Positions 44,322 through 53,181 are shown, numbered from the stretch's first letter. The stretch: DNA of 64,000 nt from Corynebacterium sp. 21KM1197 (GCF_033783015.1 NZ_CP123907.1:1922001-1986000), one strand, 5' to 3'. Notes: a model not told the origin generated them from the sequence alone. Made by a program: numbers and translations.

Positions 44322-44424
44322 TTCCTCCTCAAGCCACTCCCCTGGCTACGGGTGACTATTAGTAATAAGCCCTCACTCCGTTATCCTCTTCAGCCCACAC
44401 CACAGCACCGGGCCACCGGCCGCC

Positions 44425-46161
44425 TTAGGGCCTCGGAATATTCCGCAGGTTCGAGCGCGCCATCGTAATCATGGAGCCCACGCCACCACCGAACACGGTG
44501 CGGGTGGCGGCCTTGGAGAAGCCCATGAGCATCTCCCAGGTGATGTTCGGCGGAATGGACAGAGCGTTGGGGTCGGTCACCATGTCCACCAACACGGGGC
44601 CGTCGTAGGCCAATGCCTCCTGGATTCCGGCGCGGAGTTGCTTGGGGTCCTCAATCCGAATGGACTGAATGCCCACGCCCTGCGCGATCTTGGCGTAATC
44701 CACCTGATCGTGATCGGTCTCATATTCCGGCATGCCCTGCACGAGCATTTCCAGTTTCACCATGCCCAGGGAGGAATTATTAAACACAAAGATCTTGATG
44801 GGCAGATCATGTTGCTTCACGGTAATGAGTTCGCCCATGAGCATGCTGAGGCCGCCATCGCCGCTGAAGGTCACCACCTGGCGGTTGCGGTCGGCGGATT
44901 GTGCGCCGATGGCCTGCGGCAGGGCATTAGCCATGGTGCCGTGACGGTAGGAGCCCATGTCCACGCGCTGCCCGTTGGGGGTGAGGTAGCGCGCGGCCCA
45001 CACGTTGCTCATGCCGGTGTCCACGGTGAAGATGGCGTCCTGGGCGGCGAGTTCGTCGATGAGCGAGGCCGCGTATTCCGGGTGGATGGGCGTGTGGTTT
45101 TCCACGTTGTGCGTGTACGCCGCAACCACGTCCTCTAGGGCCTTGGCATGCTTTTTCAGCATCTTATCCAGGAAGGAGCGGTTCTTCTTTTCCGCCACGT
45201 GGGGCAGGATATTCTCGATCACCGCACCGGCGTCGCCCACCACCGGGTATTTGATGGTGGTGCGCCGCCCGATGTGGGAGCCGTCAATGTCGATCTGCGC
45301 CACGTTCTTGGCGGGCAGGAAGTCGTTATAGGGGAAGTCGGTGCCGATGAGAATGAGCAGATCGGCCTCGTGCGAGGCCTCATGGCAGGCGCCGTACCCC
45401 AGCAGGCCGGACATGCCCACATCAAAGGGATTGTCGTATTGAATGTAGTGCTTGCCGCCAAAGGCGTGCCCGATGGGGGCCTTGATCTTCTCCGCCAGGG
45501 CCAGCACCTGTTCACGCGCGTCCTTGATGCCCGCGCCCACAAAAAGAGTCACCGATGACGCCTCATTAATTGCCCGCACCAGGGCGGCGGCCTCGCGCTG
45601 ATCGGGGTAGGCCACGGGGCGGCCGGTGGCGATCACCGAATCAATAATGCGGGTATCCTCCACGTCCTCGGCAGCGAGGTCGCCGGGGATCACCAGCACG
45701 GATACGCCCTTGCCGCTCATGGTGGATTGGATGGCGTGGTGGGTAATCACCGCGCCCTGGTCCGCGGAGTTCACCATCTCGCAGTACCCGGAGCATTCCT
45801 GGAAGATCTGCTGCGGGTGAGTCTCCTGGAAGAAGTGGGAGCCGATCTGCCGGGAGGGAATGTGGCTGGCCAGCGCCAGCACCTTGGCCCCGTTGCGGTG
45901 GGAATCATAAAGGCCCTGGATCAGGTGGGTATTGCCCGGCCCGCAGGAGCCGGCGCAGACCGCCAGGTCGCCGGTGATAAGGGATTCCGCCCCGGCGGCA
46001 AAGGCCGCGGCTTCCTCGTTGCGCACGTGTACCCATTCGATGGAGGAATCGCGCACCGCGTCCACGATGGGGTTGAGGGAATCCCCCACCACGCCGTAAA
46101 TGCGCTGCACGCCCTGCTTTTCCAGGGCGTGCACCAGAACCTCCGCATAATTCTTTGCCAT
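44425..46161 (-). CDS. poxB: Pyruvate:quinone oxidoreductase (pyruvate dehydrogenase, quinone)
   Basis: A 578-residue TPP- and FAD-dependent peripheral membrane enzyme that oxidatively decarboxylates pyruvate to acetate and CO2, reducing quinone. The N-terminal TPP domain has VHVRNEEAAAFAAGAESLITG with the catalytic Glu; the C-terminal TPP-binding motif is SGDGGLSMLMGELITVKQHDLPIKIFVFNN (cited by position 425-455). The length equals that of corynebacterial PQO. The ATG at 46161 has GAGGAGG upstream; the frame is open to 46200. It is next to phoRS and an MFS gene as in C. glutamicum. A copy of the repeated motif GTCGATAAG lies in its promoter at 46212-46223. Confidence 0.93.
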   Translation of the reverse strand: MAKNYAEVLVHALEKQGVQRIYGVVGDSLNPIVDAVRDSSIEWVHVRNEEAAAFAAGAESLITGDLAVCAGSCGPGNTHLIQGLYDSHRNGAKVLALASHIPSRQIGSHFFQETHPQQIFQECSGYCEMVNSADQGAVITHHAIQSTMSGKGVSVLVIPGDLAAEDVEDTRIIDSVIATGRPVAYPDQREAAALVRAINEASSVTLFVGAGIKDAREQVLALAEKIKAPIGHAFGGKHYIQYDNPFDVGMSGLLGYGACHEASHEADLLILIGTDFPYNDFLPAKNVAQIDIDGSHIGRRTTIKYPVVGDAGAVIENILPHVAEKKNRSFLDKMLKKHAKALEDVVAAYTHNVENHTPIHPEYAASLIDELAAQDAIFTVDTGMSNVWAARYLTPNGQRVDMGSYRHGTMANALPQAIGAQSADRNRQVVTFSGDGGLSMLMGELITVKQHDLPIKIFVFNNSSLGMVKLEMLVQGMPEYETDHDQVDYAKIAQGVGIQSIRIEDPKQLRAGIQEALAYDGPVLVDMVTDPNALSIPPNITWEMLMGFSKAATRTVFGGGVGSMITMARSNLRNIPRP

Positions 46162-46343
46162 TCTTGCCTCCTCGCTCCCGGAAGCCTCACGAGCCAGCAT
46201 CCGACGCCGCGACGTCGATAAGCACAGCCGCGCACCACCCGTGAGATCGCTTCCGTTTTAGTTTGCTTGTGTGGATATGTCCCCCAGTATGCCCCGGAGT
46301 TCCCGCGCGTGCCAGGGCCTCACATTAGGTACAGTATTGCTCC

Positions 46344-47780
46344 ATGCAGTACCCCTCCCCCACCGCTACCACGCCCCGGCAGCGCTGGACTTTCCTCGCG
46401 GTCATTAGCGCCGGGCTCTTCCTTATCAGCATGGATAACTCCGTGCTTTTTACCGCTCTGCCGCAACTGGAAGCGCAGTTGCACACCACCGAGCTGCAAG
46501 CGCTGTGGGTGATTAACGCCTACCCCCTCGTGCTTAGCGGCCTGTTGCTGGGCACCGGCACCCTGGGGGATCGGATCGGGCACCGCCGCATGTTCCTCAC
46601 CGGCATGGCGATCTTCCTCATCGGTTCCCTCGCCGCCGCGTTTTCCCCCACCGCCTGGGCGCTCATCGCCGCCCGCGCCGTGCTGGGCCTGGGCGCGGCC
46701 ACCATGATGCCCGCCACCCTGGCGCTCATTCGCGTGACGTTCCTCGACGAGCGCGAACTAAGCACCGCCATCGGCATCTGGGGGTCCATCGCCGTGGTGG
46801 GCGCGGCCGCCGGGCCGGTGATCGGTGGGCTGCTGCTGGAGCACTTCTGGTGGGGCTCGGTGTTCCTCATCAACATTCCGGTGGGCATTATCGCGTTCAT
46901 CGCCACCGTACTCCTAGCACCGCCGAATATGCCCAACCCCGCCGCGCACTGGGACGCCCTCTCCTCCCTGCTCGCGCTGCTCGCCGTCTCCGGGTTGGTG
47001 ATGGCTATTAAGGAGGCCGCGCACACCCCGCGCCAGTGGTGGCTGCTCGGCGCGGCGTGCGCGGTGTCGCTCGTGGCCGGGGCGCTCTTCGCGCGGCGCC
47101 AGCGGCACCTTGCCGAACCCCTGCTGACCATGGATATTTTCCGCAGCCGCATGTTCACCGGTGGCGTGCTCGCGGCGGCGGGTGCCATGTTCTGCCTCGC
47201 CGGAATATCGCTGATGACCACCCAGCGCTTCCAAAACATCGCCGGATACAGCCCGCTTCAGGCAGGGCTGGTGGTGGCGCTTGCGGCCATTTCCGCCCTG
47301 CCCTTCTCCATTCTCGGCGGGGCGAACCTGCACCGCCTGGGCTTCCGCACGCTCATTAGCGGCGGGTTTAGCCTCATCGCGGCGGCGGTGCTCCTCACGG
47401 CCTGGGCATTCTCCGCCGGTTCCATGCCGATCTTCCTGGTGGGCACGGCGCTCATGGGCGCGGGCGCGGGATCGGTGATGTCCGTATCCTCCGTAGCCAT
47501 CATCGGCTCGGCACCCCGCGAGCGCGCGGGCATGGCCTCCAGCGTGGAGGAGGTCTCCTACGAGTTCGGCAGCCTACTCTCCGTGGCGATCCTGGGCAGC
47601 ATCTTTCCCCTGTTCCTCGCCGCGTTCACCGGCACCGGCGCGGAGCACGCGCAGGCCTATGACCACGCCTACCTCATGATTCTCTGCCTCATCGCGGCGG
47701 TGGGCGCGCTTAGCGCGGCCGTCACCGCCTGGTGCTTCCGGGGCAACCCGCGCAGCACCCGGTACGGTTCCGCGCACTAA
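46344..47780 (+). CDS. MFS drug exporter, DHA2/QacA-EmrB type (14 TM)
   Basis: A 478-residue inner-membrane transporter with 14 hydrophobic segments. Motif A is GTGTLGDRIGHRRMFL, motif C (antiporter) GAAAGPVIGGLLLEHFWWGSVFLINIPVG, and the N-terminus has LISMDNSVLFTALPQL typical of the DHA2 group, where the Asp in the first helix matters for cation export. It probably exports quaternary ammonium compounds or other drugs; the specific substrate is not known. It follows poxB divergently as in C. glutamicum. A hairpin built from two copies of a repeated motif ends the gene. Confidence 0.88.
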   Translation: MQYPSPTATTPRQRWTFLAVISAGLFLISMDNSVLFTALPQLEAQLHTTELQALWVINAYPLVLSGLLLGTGTLGDRIGHRRMFLTGMAIFLIGSLAAAFSPTAWALIAARAVLGLGAATMMPATLALIRVTFLDERELSTAIGIWGSIAVVGAAAGPVIGGLLLEHFWWGSVFLINIPVGIIAFIATVLLAPPNMPNPAAHWDALSSLLALLAVSGLVMAIKEAAHTPRQWWLLGAACAVSLVAGALFARRQRHLAEPLLTMDIFRSRMFTGGVLAAAGAMFCLAGISLMTTQRFQNIAGYSPLQAGLVVALAAISALPFSILGGANLHRLGFRTLISGGFSLIAAAVLLTAWAFSAGSMPIFLVGTALMGAGAGSVMSVSSVAIIGSAPRERAGMASSVEEVSYEFGSLLSVAILGSIFPLFLAAFTGTGAEHAQAYDHAYLMILCLIAAVGALSAAVTAWCFRGNPRSTRYGSAH

Positions 47781-47787
47781 GCGTTGC

Positions 47788-47835
47788 CGCTTATCGACGC
47801 CTCCGGGTATAGGGCTCACGGGGCGTCGATAAGCG
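47788..47835. terminator. Terminator-like hairpin built from an inverted pair of the GCTTATCGACGC repeat
   Basis: CGCTTATCGACGCC (47788-47801) and GGCGTCGATAAGCG (47822-47835) are perfect 14-bp inverted arms with a 20-nt loop, followed on the plus strand by ATCTTTTTA. It lies between the convergent MFS and peptidase genes and should terminate the MFS transcript. The arm sequence occurs elsewhere as single copies: TTATCGACG is seen near 851, 24361, 27568 (reverse), 28671, 36590, 38654, 46213 (reverse), 57151 and 62502 as well, and the core TATCGACG at about 24 places by eye. Confidence 0.85.
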
Positions 47836-49165
47836 ATCTTTTTAGCGGCGCGCCAGGGCACCCATCGGGTCCCAGGCGGGCAGCGCAATCGGCTCTAGGT
47901 CGCGCGCCGCCAATACCTCCTCGGGCAGGAAACGCGGGGGGAACGGCGATCTCGAACACGTAGGGATCGAACCAGGAATCGTCCATCGTCCAAAAACCCT
48001 TGTCCGCGTTCTCCTCGCCCCAGGAGTTTTCCACCCGCCACCGGCGCGGGTTGCCCTGCTCGTCTAGGTCCACGCCGGTGAGCACCATCGCGTGCTCCAT
48101 GAGGAATTCCCCGGTCCGCAGGCGCTCCGCCTTGGTCAGCCCCATGTTCACGCCGTACACGGCCTCGTAGTCGTAGAGGTCGGCAGCCCAAAAGCCGGTT
48201 TCCTTATCCCCCTGGCGAGTGGTCTCGCAGCCAAACCACACGGGCAGCCCCTCCGCCACGGCCTGCGCGGCGGCCTTCTTGAGCACCCCCATCGGGGCGT
48301 TCAGGTACGTCACCGCTCCCGAGCCCACCACGTTGCCCAGGTGCTCCACGGTATAGCGCGCGTGATAATCGTGGCGGGGATCATTGACCACGCACACGTA
48401 CTCCCCCAGGTCCTCCGGCAGGTAACGCTGGGCGAAATCGCGCGGGGTCACCTCCCCCTCGCGGTGGAACTGCCCCTCCTTATCCCGGTACTGCCAAACG
48501 AACTTCTCCGGCGGAGTCCCCAGGTGAATGGTGAGGATCGTGTACACATCGGCCAGCACCTCCTCGCGGATCTGCACGGCCGCAGAATCGGCATCGACAC
48601 CCTGGGCATCGCTCGGCACCTCGCGCAGGCGCAGGGCTCCCCGGCGCAGCACGGAGAGCAGATCTCGGTTCAGCTTCGCGGTATGCGAGCTGGAATGAGT
48701 CTCCGGCATGGCGTACTTGGGCACCACGCCGTACTTTTCCACCACGGAGACAAACATGTTCCACTGCCCGCCGTCCTCCAGAGGAGTGGCGAGCAGGTGG
48801 GAGACGGTGCGATCGTCCAGGGGACGCTCGCGCAGATCGAACATCGCGGAGAGGAAGTAATTGGCCTTTTCCAACTTGTCATAAAAGTGGATATACGGCT
48901 GAGAGAACTCAAAGTCCTTGATCTTGTGCCGCGCCATCACCGCGCCGCGCAGGGAATTAAGCCCGGCAAAAATCCAGCACCTCCCCGAGCGCTTTTGATC
49001 CGCCACCGCCCAATCGTCCACCTTGTGCGATACCGAGGTGTCCAGGGCGGTGACCGCCCGCCTATTGAGCGCAATGCGATCAATATCCGTGCCCGCCACC
49101 ATATTCCCAACCAGGCGCGCGGCGGTATCGGCGGCAATATCGCGGTTCCACTGTGCATAATCCAT
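47816..49165 (-). CDS. C1 family aminopeptidase (bleomycin hydrolase/PepC-like), frameshifted C-terminus
   Basis: A papain-fold intracellular aminopeptidase, 449 residues as read. The catalytic Cys is in KRSGRCWIFAGLN (about residue 64), His in LMEHAMVLTGVD and Asn in WRVENSWGEEN. After FEIAVPP the reading AFPARGGIGGARP is not family-like. Deleting one base from the six-G run at 47936-47941 restores RFLPEEVLAARDLEPIALPAWDPMG and a stop at 47842, matching the end of the neighbouring paralogue. So this is a one-base frameshift replacing about 30 C-terminal residues. In bleomycin hydrolases the C-terminal arm lies in the active site and controls aminopeptidase behaviour. Catalytic residues are intact. 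Confidence 0.85.
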   Translation of the reverse strand: MDYAQWNRDIAADTAARLVGNMVAGTDIDRIALNRRAVTALDTSVSHKVDDWAVADQKRSGRCWIFAGLNSLRGAVMARHKIKDFEFSQPYIHFYDKLEKANYFLSAMFDLRERPLDDRTVSHLLATPLEDGGQWNMFVSVVEKYGVVPKYAMPETHSSSHTAKLNRDLLSVLRRGALRLREVPSDAQGVDADSAAVQIREEVLADVYTILTIHLGTPPEKFVWQYRDKEGQFHREGEVTPRDFAQRYLPEDLGEYVCVVNDPRHDYHARYTVEHLGNVVGSGAVTYLNAPMGVLKKAAAQAVAEGLPVWFGCETTRQGDKETGFWAADLYDYEAVYGVNMGLTKAERLRTGEFLMEHAMVLTGVDLDEQGNPRRWRVENSWGEENADKGFWTMDDSWFDPYVFEIAVPPAFPARGGIGGARPRADCAARLGPDGCPGAPLKRSLIDAP

Positions 49166-49190
49166 GATGTTTCCCCTTATATATTCCCGC

Positions 49191-50492
49191 TTAGGCCATT
49201 GCGTCCCACACCGGCAGCACCACCGGCTCCGCGTTCAGCGCCGCGCGCAGGTGCTCCGGCACGAACTGCGGGCGCACCGCCACGGCAAAAACGTTCTCAT
49301 CGAACCACGCCTGGGACATCACCCCGTACCCCTTATCCGCCGCCTCGTTCTTGGCGCTCTGGTGCTTCTCACCCCAGGAGTTCTCCACCCGCCACCGCGC
49401 CGGAGAATCGTCATAGCCGCTGAGCACCATCGCGTGCGTAAGCACGGACTCCCAAGTCTCCATGCGCTGCGCCTTGGTCATGGCGGTATCCACGCCGTAG
49501 AGTGCGTCGCGCTCCAGCAGGTTCGCGTCCCACACCCCCATGTCCCGGTGGAACTGGCGGTTCACGTCGCAGGCAAACCACACCGGCTCCTCCGCCCGCA
49601 CACTATCGACGGCCGCCCGGGTGACGTCGGAAAGCTCCGCGTTGAGGTACGTGAACAGCGAGGTGCCCGGCACGCTCGTCTGGGTATCAATGGCGTAACG
49701 CACCCCCGTCTCGCGCTGCGGGCGAGGATCGTGGCCCAGCACCACGTACTCTCCCAGGTCGGCGGGTAGGTAACGCTGGGCGAACTCGCGCGGGGTCACC
49801 TCCCCCTCGCGGTGGAACTGCCCCTCCTTATCCCGGTATTGCCAGGCGAACTTCTCCGGGGGCACGCCCAGGTGAATGACGAGGATCCGGTGTACATCGC
49901 GCAGAACCTCCTCCTTGGTGGTACTCCCCTCCCGCAGGCGCAGGGCACCCCGACGCAGCACCGTGTTCACCGCCCGACGCAGGTGCGCGGTGTGGGAACT
50001 GGAATGAGTCTCCGGCATGGCATACTTGGGCACCGCGCCGTAGCGCTCCACCAGGTGCACCACGTAATTCCACTCCCCGCCGTCCCCCACCGGGGCTTGG
50101 AGCAGGGCGTGGGCGCGGCGATCATCGAGGTCGTCCCTGTGCTCCGCGATGGCGTCCAGGAAAACCTCCGCCTTGCCCAGGAGGTCATAGAACTGTAGGT
50201 AGGCCTCCGAGAACTCAAAGTCCTGCACGCCCAAATCCCGGGCGATCCGGTGGCGGAACACGTTGAGGGCCGCAAACATCCAGCAGCGGCCGGATTGCTT
50301 TTGATCCGTGACCTTGAGGGAATCGAGCTTGGTTTCCGGGGCCGCGTTCAGCGCCGCCACCGCGCGGCGATCCAGGGCCACCTCATCGACGTCGGTGGTG
50401 GTCACGGCATTGGTGGCCATGCGCACCTGCGGGGTATCGGCGGTTTCGCGCAAGCGTGCGAGATCCTGCGGGGTCAAGGTGAAATCAGCCAT
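49191..50492 (-). CDS. C1 family aminopeptidase (bleomycin hydrolase/PepC-like), intact paralogue
   Basis: A 433-residue peptidase closely related to the next gene downstream. Cys is in QKQSGRCWMFAALNVFRH, His in LTHAMVLSGYDD and Asn in RVENSWGEKH; the C-terminus ends PVVLPVWDAMA, as expected. Family members form hexameric barrels in the cytosol and trim peptides from the N-terminus. The two genes share long near-identical stretches, e.g. GVPPEKFAWQYRDKEGQFHR and EGEVTP..FAQRYLP, showing tandem duplication with 25 bp between them. It is divergent from an MFS gene. Confidence 0.9.
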   Translation of the reverse strand: MADFTLTPQDLARLRETADTPQVRMATNAVTTTDVDEVALDRRAVAALNAAPETKLDSLKVTDQKQSGRCWMFAALNVFRHRIARDLGVQDFEFSEAYLQFYDLLGKAEVFLDAIAEHRDDLDDRRAHALLQAPVGDGGEWNYVVHLVERYGAVPKYAMPETHSSSHTAHLRRAVNTVLRRGALRLREGSTTKEEVLRDVHRILVIHLGVPPEKFAWQYRDKEGQFHREGEVTPREFAQRYLPADLGEYVVLGHDPRPQRETGVRYAIDTQTSVPGTSLFTYLNAELSDVTRAAVDSVRAEEPVWFACDVNRQFHRDMGVWDANLLERDALYGVDTAMTKAQRMETWESVLTHAMVLSGYDDSPARWRVENSWGEKHQSAKNEAADKGYGVMSQAWFDENVFAVAVRPQFVPEHLRAALNAEPVVLPVWDAMA

Positions 50493-50548
50493 GCGCCTGA
50501 AGATAGCAGAACCTGTGGGTGGTTGAGGTCACAGGAAAGAGGGTTAGC

Positions 50549-51784
50549 ATGGGTGCCATGAATTTATGGCTGGGGGAGGTTGCCGCCGCGATGCGCGTCT
50601 TAAAACGCATATGGCCGTTCCTGCTCGCCCAGGTTTTCACCTCAGCCGGGGTAGGGCTCAACCTCACCGTGGCCGCGCTGGCCGCCGCCGCGGTGACCGG
50701 GAACGATAGCCTCGGCGGACTCGCCCAAACCAGCACCATCATCGGCGCCACCCTCATCACGGCTCTCAGTACCGCACTCACCCGCGCACGAAGGCGCCTG
50801 GTGGCCCTGCGCTGTTCCCTTGGCCTCGCCGTGATCGGCTCGCTCCTATGCGGCCTCGCGGTCAGTGCCTCCGACGCGCTGCAATGGACGCTCTTTGTGG
50901 GCCTATTCCTCCTCGGCGGCGGTACCGTGAGCGCTCTTCTCTCCCGCTTCGCCGCCGCCGATAAGGTCACCGATCCTGCCCACGCCTCCACCGCCATCAG
51001 CGCCGTGCTCTTTGGTTCCGCTATTGGTTCTGCCGTGGGCCCGCAGGCATACGGCTGGATTATGCGCCTCACCGATTCCCCCATGCCACTGGTTTTCCTG
51101 TGCTCGGCCGCTATCTTTGCACTGGGACTTATACCGCTTCTCCGGGAGAAAACCTCCGCACCGGCAGACTCCCCTTACCGTGGCGGGGCTGGAAAAGCAC
51201 CGCTGCGCTGGCGGCCCGCCTATACCTCAATCTTTCTCATTGGCGTATTCAGTCATGCCACAATGGTGAGCCTCATGGCTATGGCTCCCCTTCATACGGA
51301 TAAGGAGTTTGGCCCCAGCGGTACCAGCCTGATCATGACGGCGCACCTACTGGGAATGTACGCTCTGGGCCCAGTGGTGAGCGTGGCCATTCGGAAACTC
51401 GGCTTTCCCGTGGTTCTGTGCGCCGGGGCCACCGTGTTTGGGGCTTCCTATCTCGCCTTGATTTTCGCCCCGGGAAGCCTCCCCGTCTTTGTTGCCGGGC
51501 TCTTTGGCGTGGGTTTTGGCTGGTCCATCGGCATGATCTCCGCTTCCACCCTGGCCGCCACCATCGCAGACTCCCACCACAGAATCACGCTCCAAGGCAG
51601 GCTGGATATGAGCATCAATATCGCGGCGGGGCTCAGTTCCATCGTCTCCGGGATAGCAGTAGCCCAGTGGGGATACTCGGCGCTTGCCGCCTCGAACGCC
51701 CTCCTGTTATTGGGCGTGCTGGGCACCGCCGCCGTGCTGTGGCGGAAACGTCATTTAAGCAAACCGTATTTTGCGCCGTTCTAG
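50549..51784 (+). CDS. MFS transporter (12 TM)
   Basis: A 411-residue membrane protein with about 12 hydrophobic segments and features of actinobacterial drug-type MFS proteins: LLAQVFTSAGVGLNLTVAAL, LTRARRRLVALRCSLGLAVI as a degenerate motif A loop, and GSAIGSAVGPQAYGWI as motif C. The substrate is unknown. ATG 50549 has GAAAGAGGG about 7 nt upstream; an upstream in-frame start at 50519 lies in the divergent promoter. Its last 30 bp overlap the 3' end of the convergent hipA-like gene. Confidence 0.85.
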   Translation: MGAMNLWLGEVAAAMRVLKRIWPFLLAQVFTSAGVGLNLTVAALAAAAVTGNDSLGGLAQTSTIIGATLITALSTALTRARRRLVALRCSLGLAVIGSLLCGLAVSASDALQWTLFVGLFLLGGGTVSALLSRFAAADKVTDPAHASTAISAVLFGSAIGSAVGPQAYGWIMRLTDSPMPLVFLCSAAIFALGLIPLLREKTSAPADSPYRGGAGKAPLRWRPAYTSIFLIGVFSHATMVSLMAMAPLHTDKEFGPSGTSLIMTAHLLGMYALGPVVSVAIRKLGFPVVLCAGATVFGASYLALIFAPGSLPVFVAGLFGVGFGWSIGMISASTLAATIADSHHRITLQGRLDMSINIAAGLSSIVSGIAVAQWGYSALAASNALLLLGVLGTAAVLWRKRHLSKPYFAPF

Positions 51785-52933
51785 TTCCCGCAGCGCACCG
51801 TGCAGAGGTGATCCGCTCAGCGGCAAACTCGAAAGATCAATCTTTGATGCCACGCGGAGAACCTGCTCATTCGCACTGGCGGCCGCAGCGGGAGAAAGCC
51901 CGATGGAGTCCGCAAATTCCACCCAGTGCTGCCTTTTAAGGTTTCTACTTTTACCCGCCAGTGGAAGCGCTAACGTCATGTCACGGTACAGCGCAGTGCA
52001 GGGAATGTCATACATCGGAGCCACGCTCCATTTACCGCTCTTGCTCTCCACAATGGAAAGATTCTTGGCATGTAAATCACCATTCCCGGTGAGCCAGGCA
52101 AAAAGAAACTGCATATAAAGGTTTCTCGTGGCCACCACGGGTGAGTTTGTTTTAGCCGCTAGGGCACGCACTACTCGTTCACTTTCCACCGAGTATTTCG
52201 CTGCCGGAAGCAGGTCCAACACCTGCGCGGCGTCCTCTAACCCGTTCCTCACCACGGCACCGCCAGGAGCAACCAAACGATCAAACCGACGCACCAGCAG
52301 TCCCGGCCGACCGTTCTTATCGCGTATCACCTGGTGATGAGCCACAGGAATCCCCAGGTGACGCGCATGACTAAGATGTAAGGCCTCATTGAACACGAGG
52401 TGAGGGTGCTCCGGTGGATCAAGTTTCAGGATGGAGTACGCACCCTGCCGACCCACCGGAGTATTGACCATCGAGGCGGAGGCCTTTTCCTGCACACCTG
52501 GCAAACCATATTGATCCACCATCTCCGCGACGTCCCGGAAATCTATTTCTCCAGGTAACCCTGAAATAAGTGGTTCTGGAGTACCCGGCCCCTCCCCAGC
52601 TGGCACAATCTGAACATCGCCGGGAGTATCCTCCCCGATGGCAAGGAGCAGAGTGAGTTCATCGTCCAGCGAGGTTTTTGCAACACGCCGCAACACGCTG
52701 AGGCGATGCCCCTCGGGCAACAGCCCCGAAAAGAACGCAGGCACACCACCTCCCGGCCCGAACACGGGTTCCGTGCTCATAGGCAACGTAGAGGCCACCG
52801 GCGGACCCTCGTATTCCGAGAGGTAGAAAAAGGAGATTTCGCCGTTATCTCCGCGTTCCAAGGTCGCGGCGCGTCGCCCTTTCTTATACACGTCCGCCGC
52901 CCGCACGAATCTCAGTTGCGCAATATCCCTCAT
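51755..52933 (-). CDS. hipA: HipA-type serine/threonine kinase toxin
   Basis: A 392-residue HipA-family protein. The N-terminal couple_hipA domain (RAATLERGDNGEISFFYLSEY) is followed by the kinase-like domain: QEKASASMVN and YSILKLDPPEHPHLVFNEAL, catalytic region GNGDLHAKNLSIVE, and metal-binding PMYDIPCT. E. coli HipA phosphorylates glutamyl-tRNA synthetase and induces dormancy; the target here is not known. The ATG overlaps the stop of the small XRE gene upstream (ATGA), the standard hipBA order. The catalytic Asp and Asn are present, so it should be active. Confidence 0.88.
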   Translation of the reverse strand: MRDIAQLRFVRAADVYKKGRRAATLERGDNGEISFFYLSEYEGPPVASTLPMSTEPVFGPGGGVPAFFSGLLPEGHRLSVLRRVAKTSLDDELTLLLAIGEDTPGDVQIVPAGEGPGTPEPLISGLPGEIDFRDVAEMVDQYGLPGVQEKASASMVNTPVGRQGAYSILKLDPPEHPHLVFNEALHLSHARHLGIPVAHHQVIRDKNGRPGLLVRRFDRLVAPGGAVVRNGLEDAAQVLDLLPAAKYSVESERVVRALAAKTNSPVVATRNLYMQFLFAWLTGNGDLHAKNLSIVESKSGKWSVAPMYDIPCTALYRDMTLALPLAGKSRNLKRQHWVEFADSIGLSPAAAASANEQVLRVASKIDLSSLPLSGSPLHGALRELERRKIRFA

Positions 52934-53142
52934 TCCACGATCTCCACCCGCATACCCAGCACCCCGGCCACGGTAAGCACGGCGTGCAGCCCGGCGGTGC
53001 CGGTTCCCTTTTCAATGTCGCGCACGGTGCGGTCGGACAGTCCCGATAGTTCCGCCAATTGCTGTTGAGTGAGCATGTATTCCTTGCGTACGGCGCGGAT
53101 AGCGGCCCCGATTTTTCGGGCTTCCTCGCGTGCGTCGATCAT
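52930..53142 (-). CDS. hipB: HipB-type XRE antitoxin
   Basis: A 70-residue helix-turn-helix protein: KIGAAIRAVRKEYMLTQQQL, AELSGLSDRTVRDIEKGTGT and LHAVLTVAGVLGMRVEI are typical of HipB. It should neutralise HipA and autorepress the operon. Two near-identical palindromes upstream (53160-53181 and 53224-53239) are its likely operators. The operon starts 115 bp downstream of the haem-uptake ATPase gene on the same strand. Confidence 0.88.
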   Translation of the reverse strand: MIDAREEARKIGAAIRAVRKEYMLTQQQLAELSGLSDRTVRDIEKGTGTAGLHAVLTVAGVLGMRVEIVE

Positions 53143-53159
53143 GGTGCTTCCATCATAAT

Positions 53160-53181
53160 TTTCGGAAAGATCCTTCCGAAA
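53160..53181. promoter_or_regulatory. HipB operator candidate 1
   Basis: TTTCGGAA, six bases, TTCCGAAA: a perfect 22-bp palindrome 18 bp upstream of the hipB start. The core CGGAA-N6-TTCCG recurs 61 bp further upstream, about six helical turns away. Confidence 0.75.

Noticed and set aside
44322..44424. HigB toxin gene before higA
   Set aside because: Only a 15-codon fragment (AVVWAEEDNGVRAYY) could be coding; too short and too weakly similar to call.
46201..46343. GlxR (cAMP-receptor-type) site in the poxB/MFS promoter
   Set aside because: No stretch matches TGTGA-N6-TCACA; TGTGGATATGTCCC is too poor.
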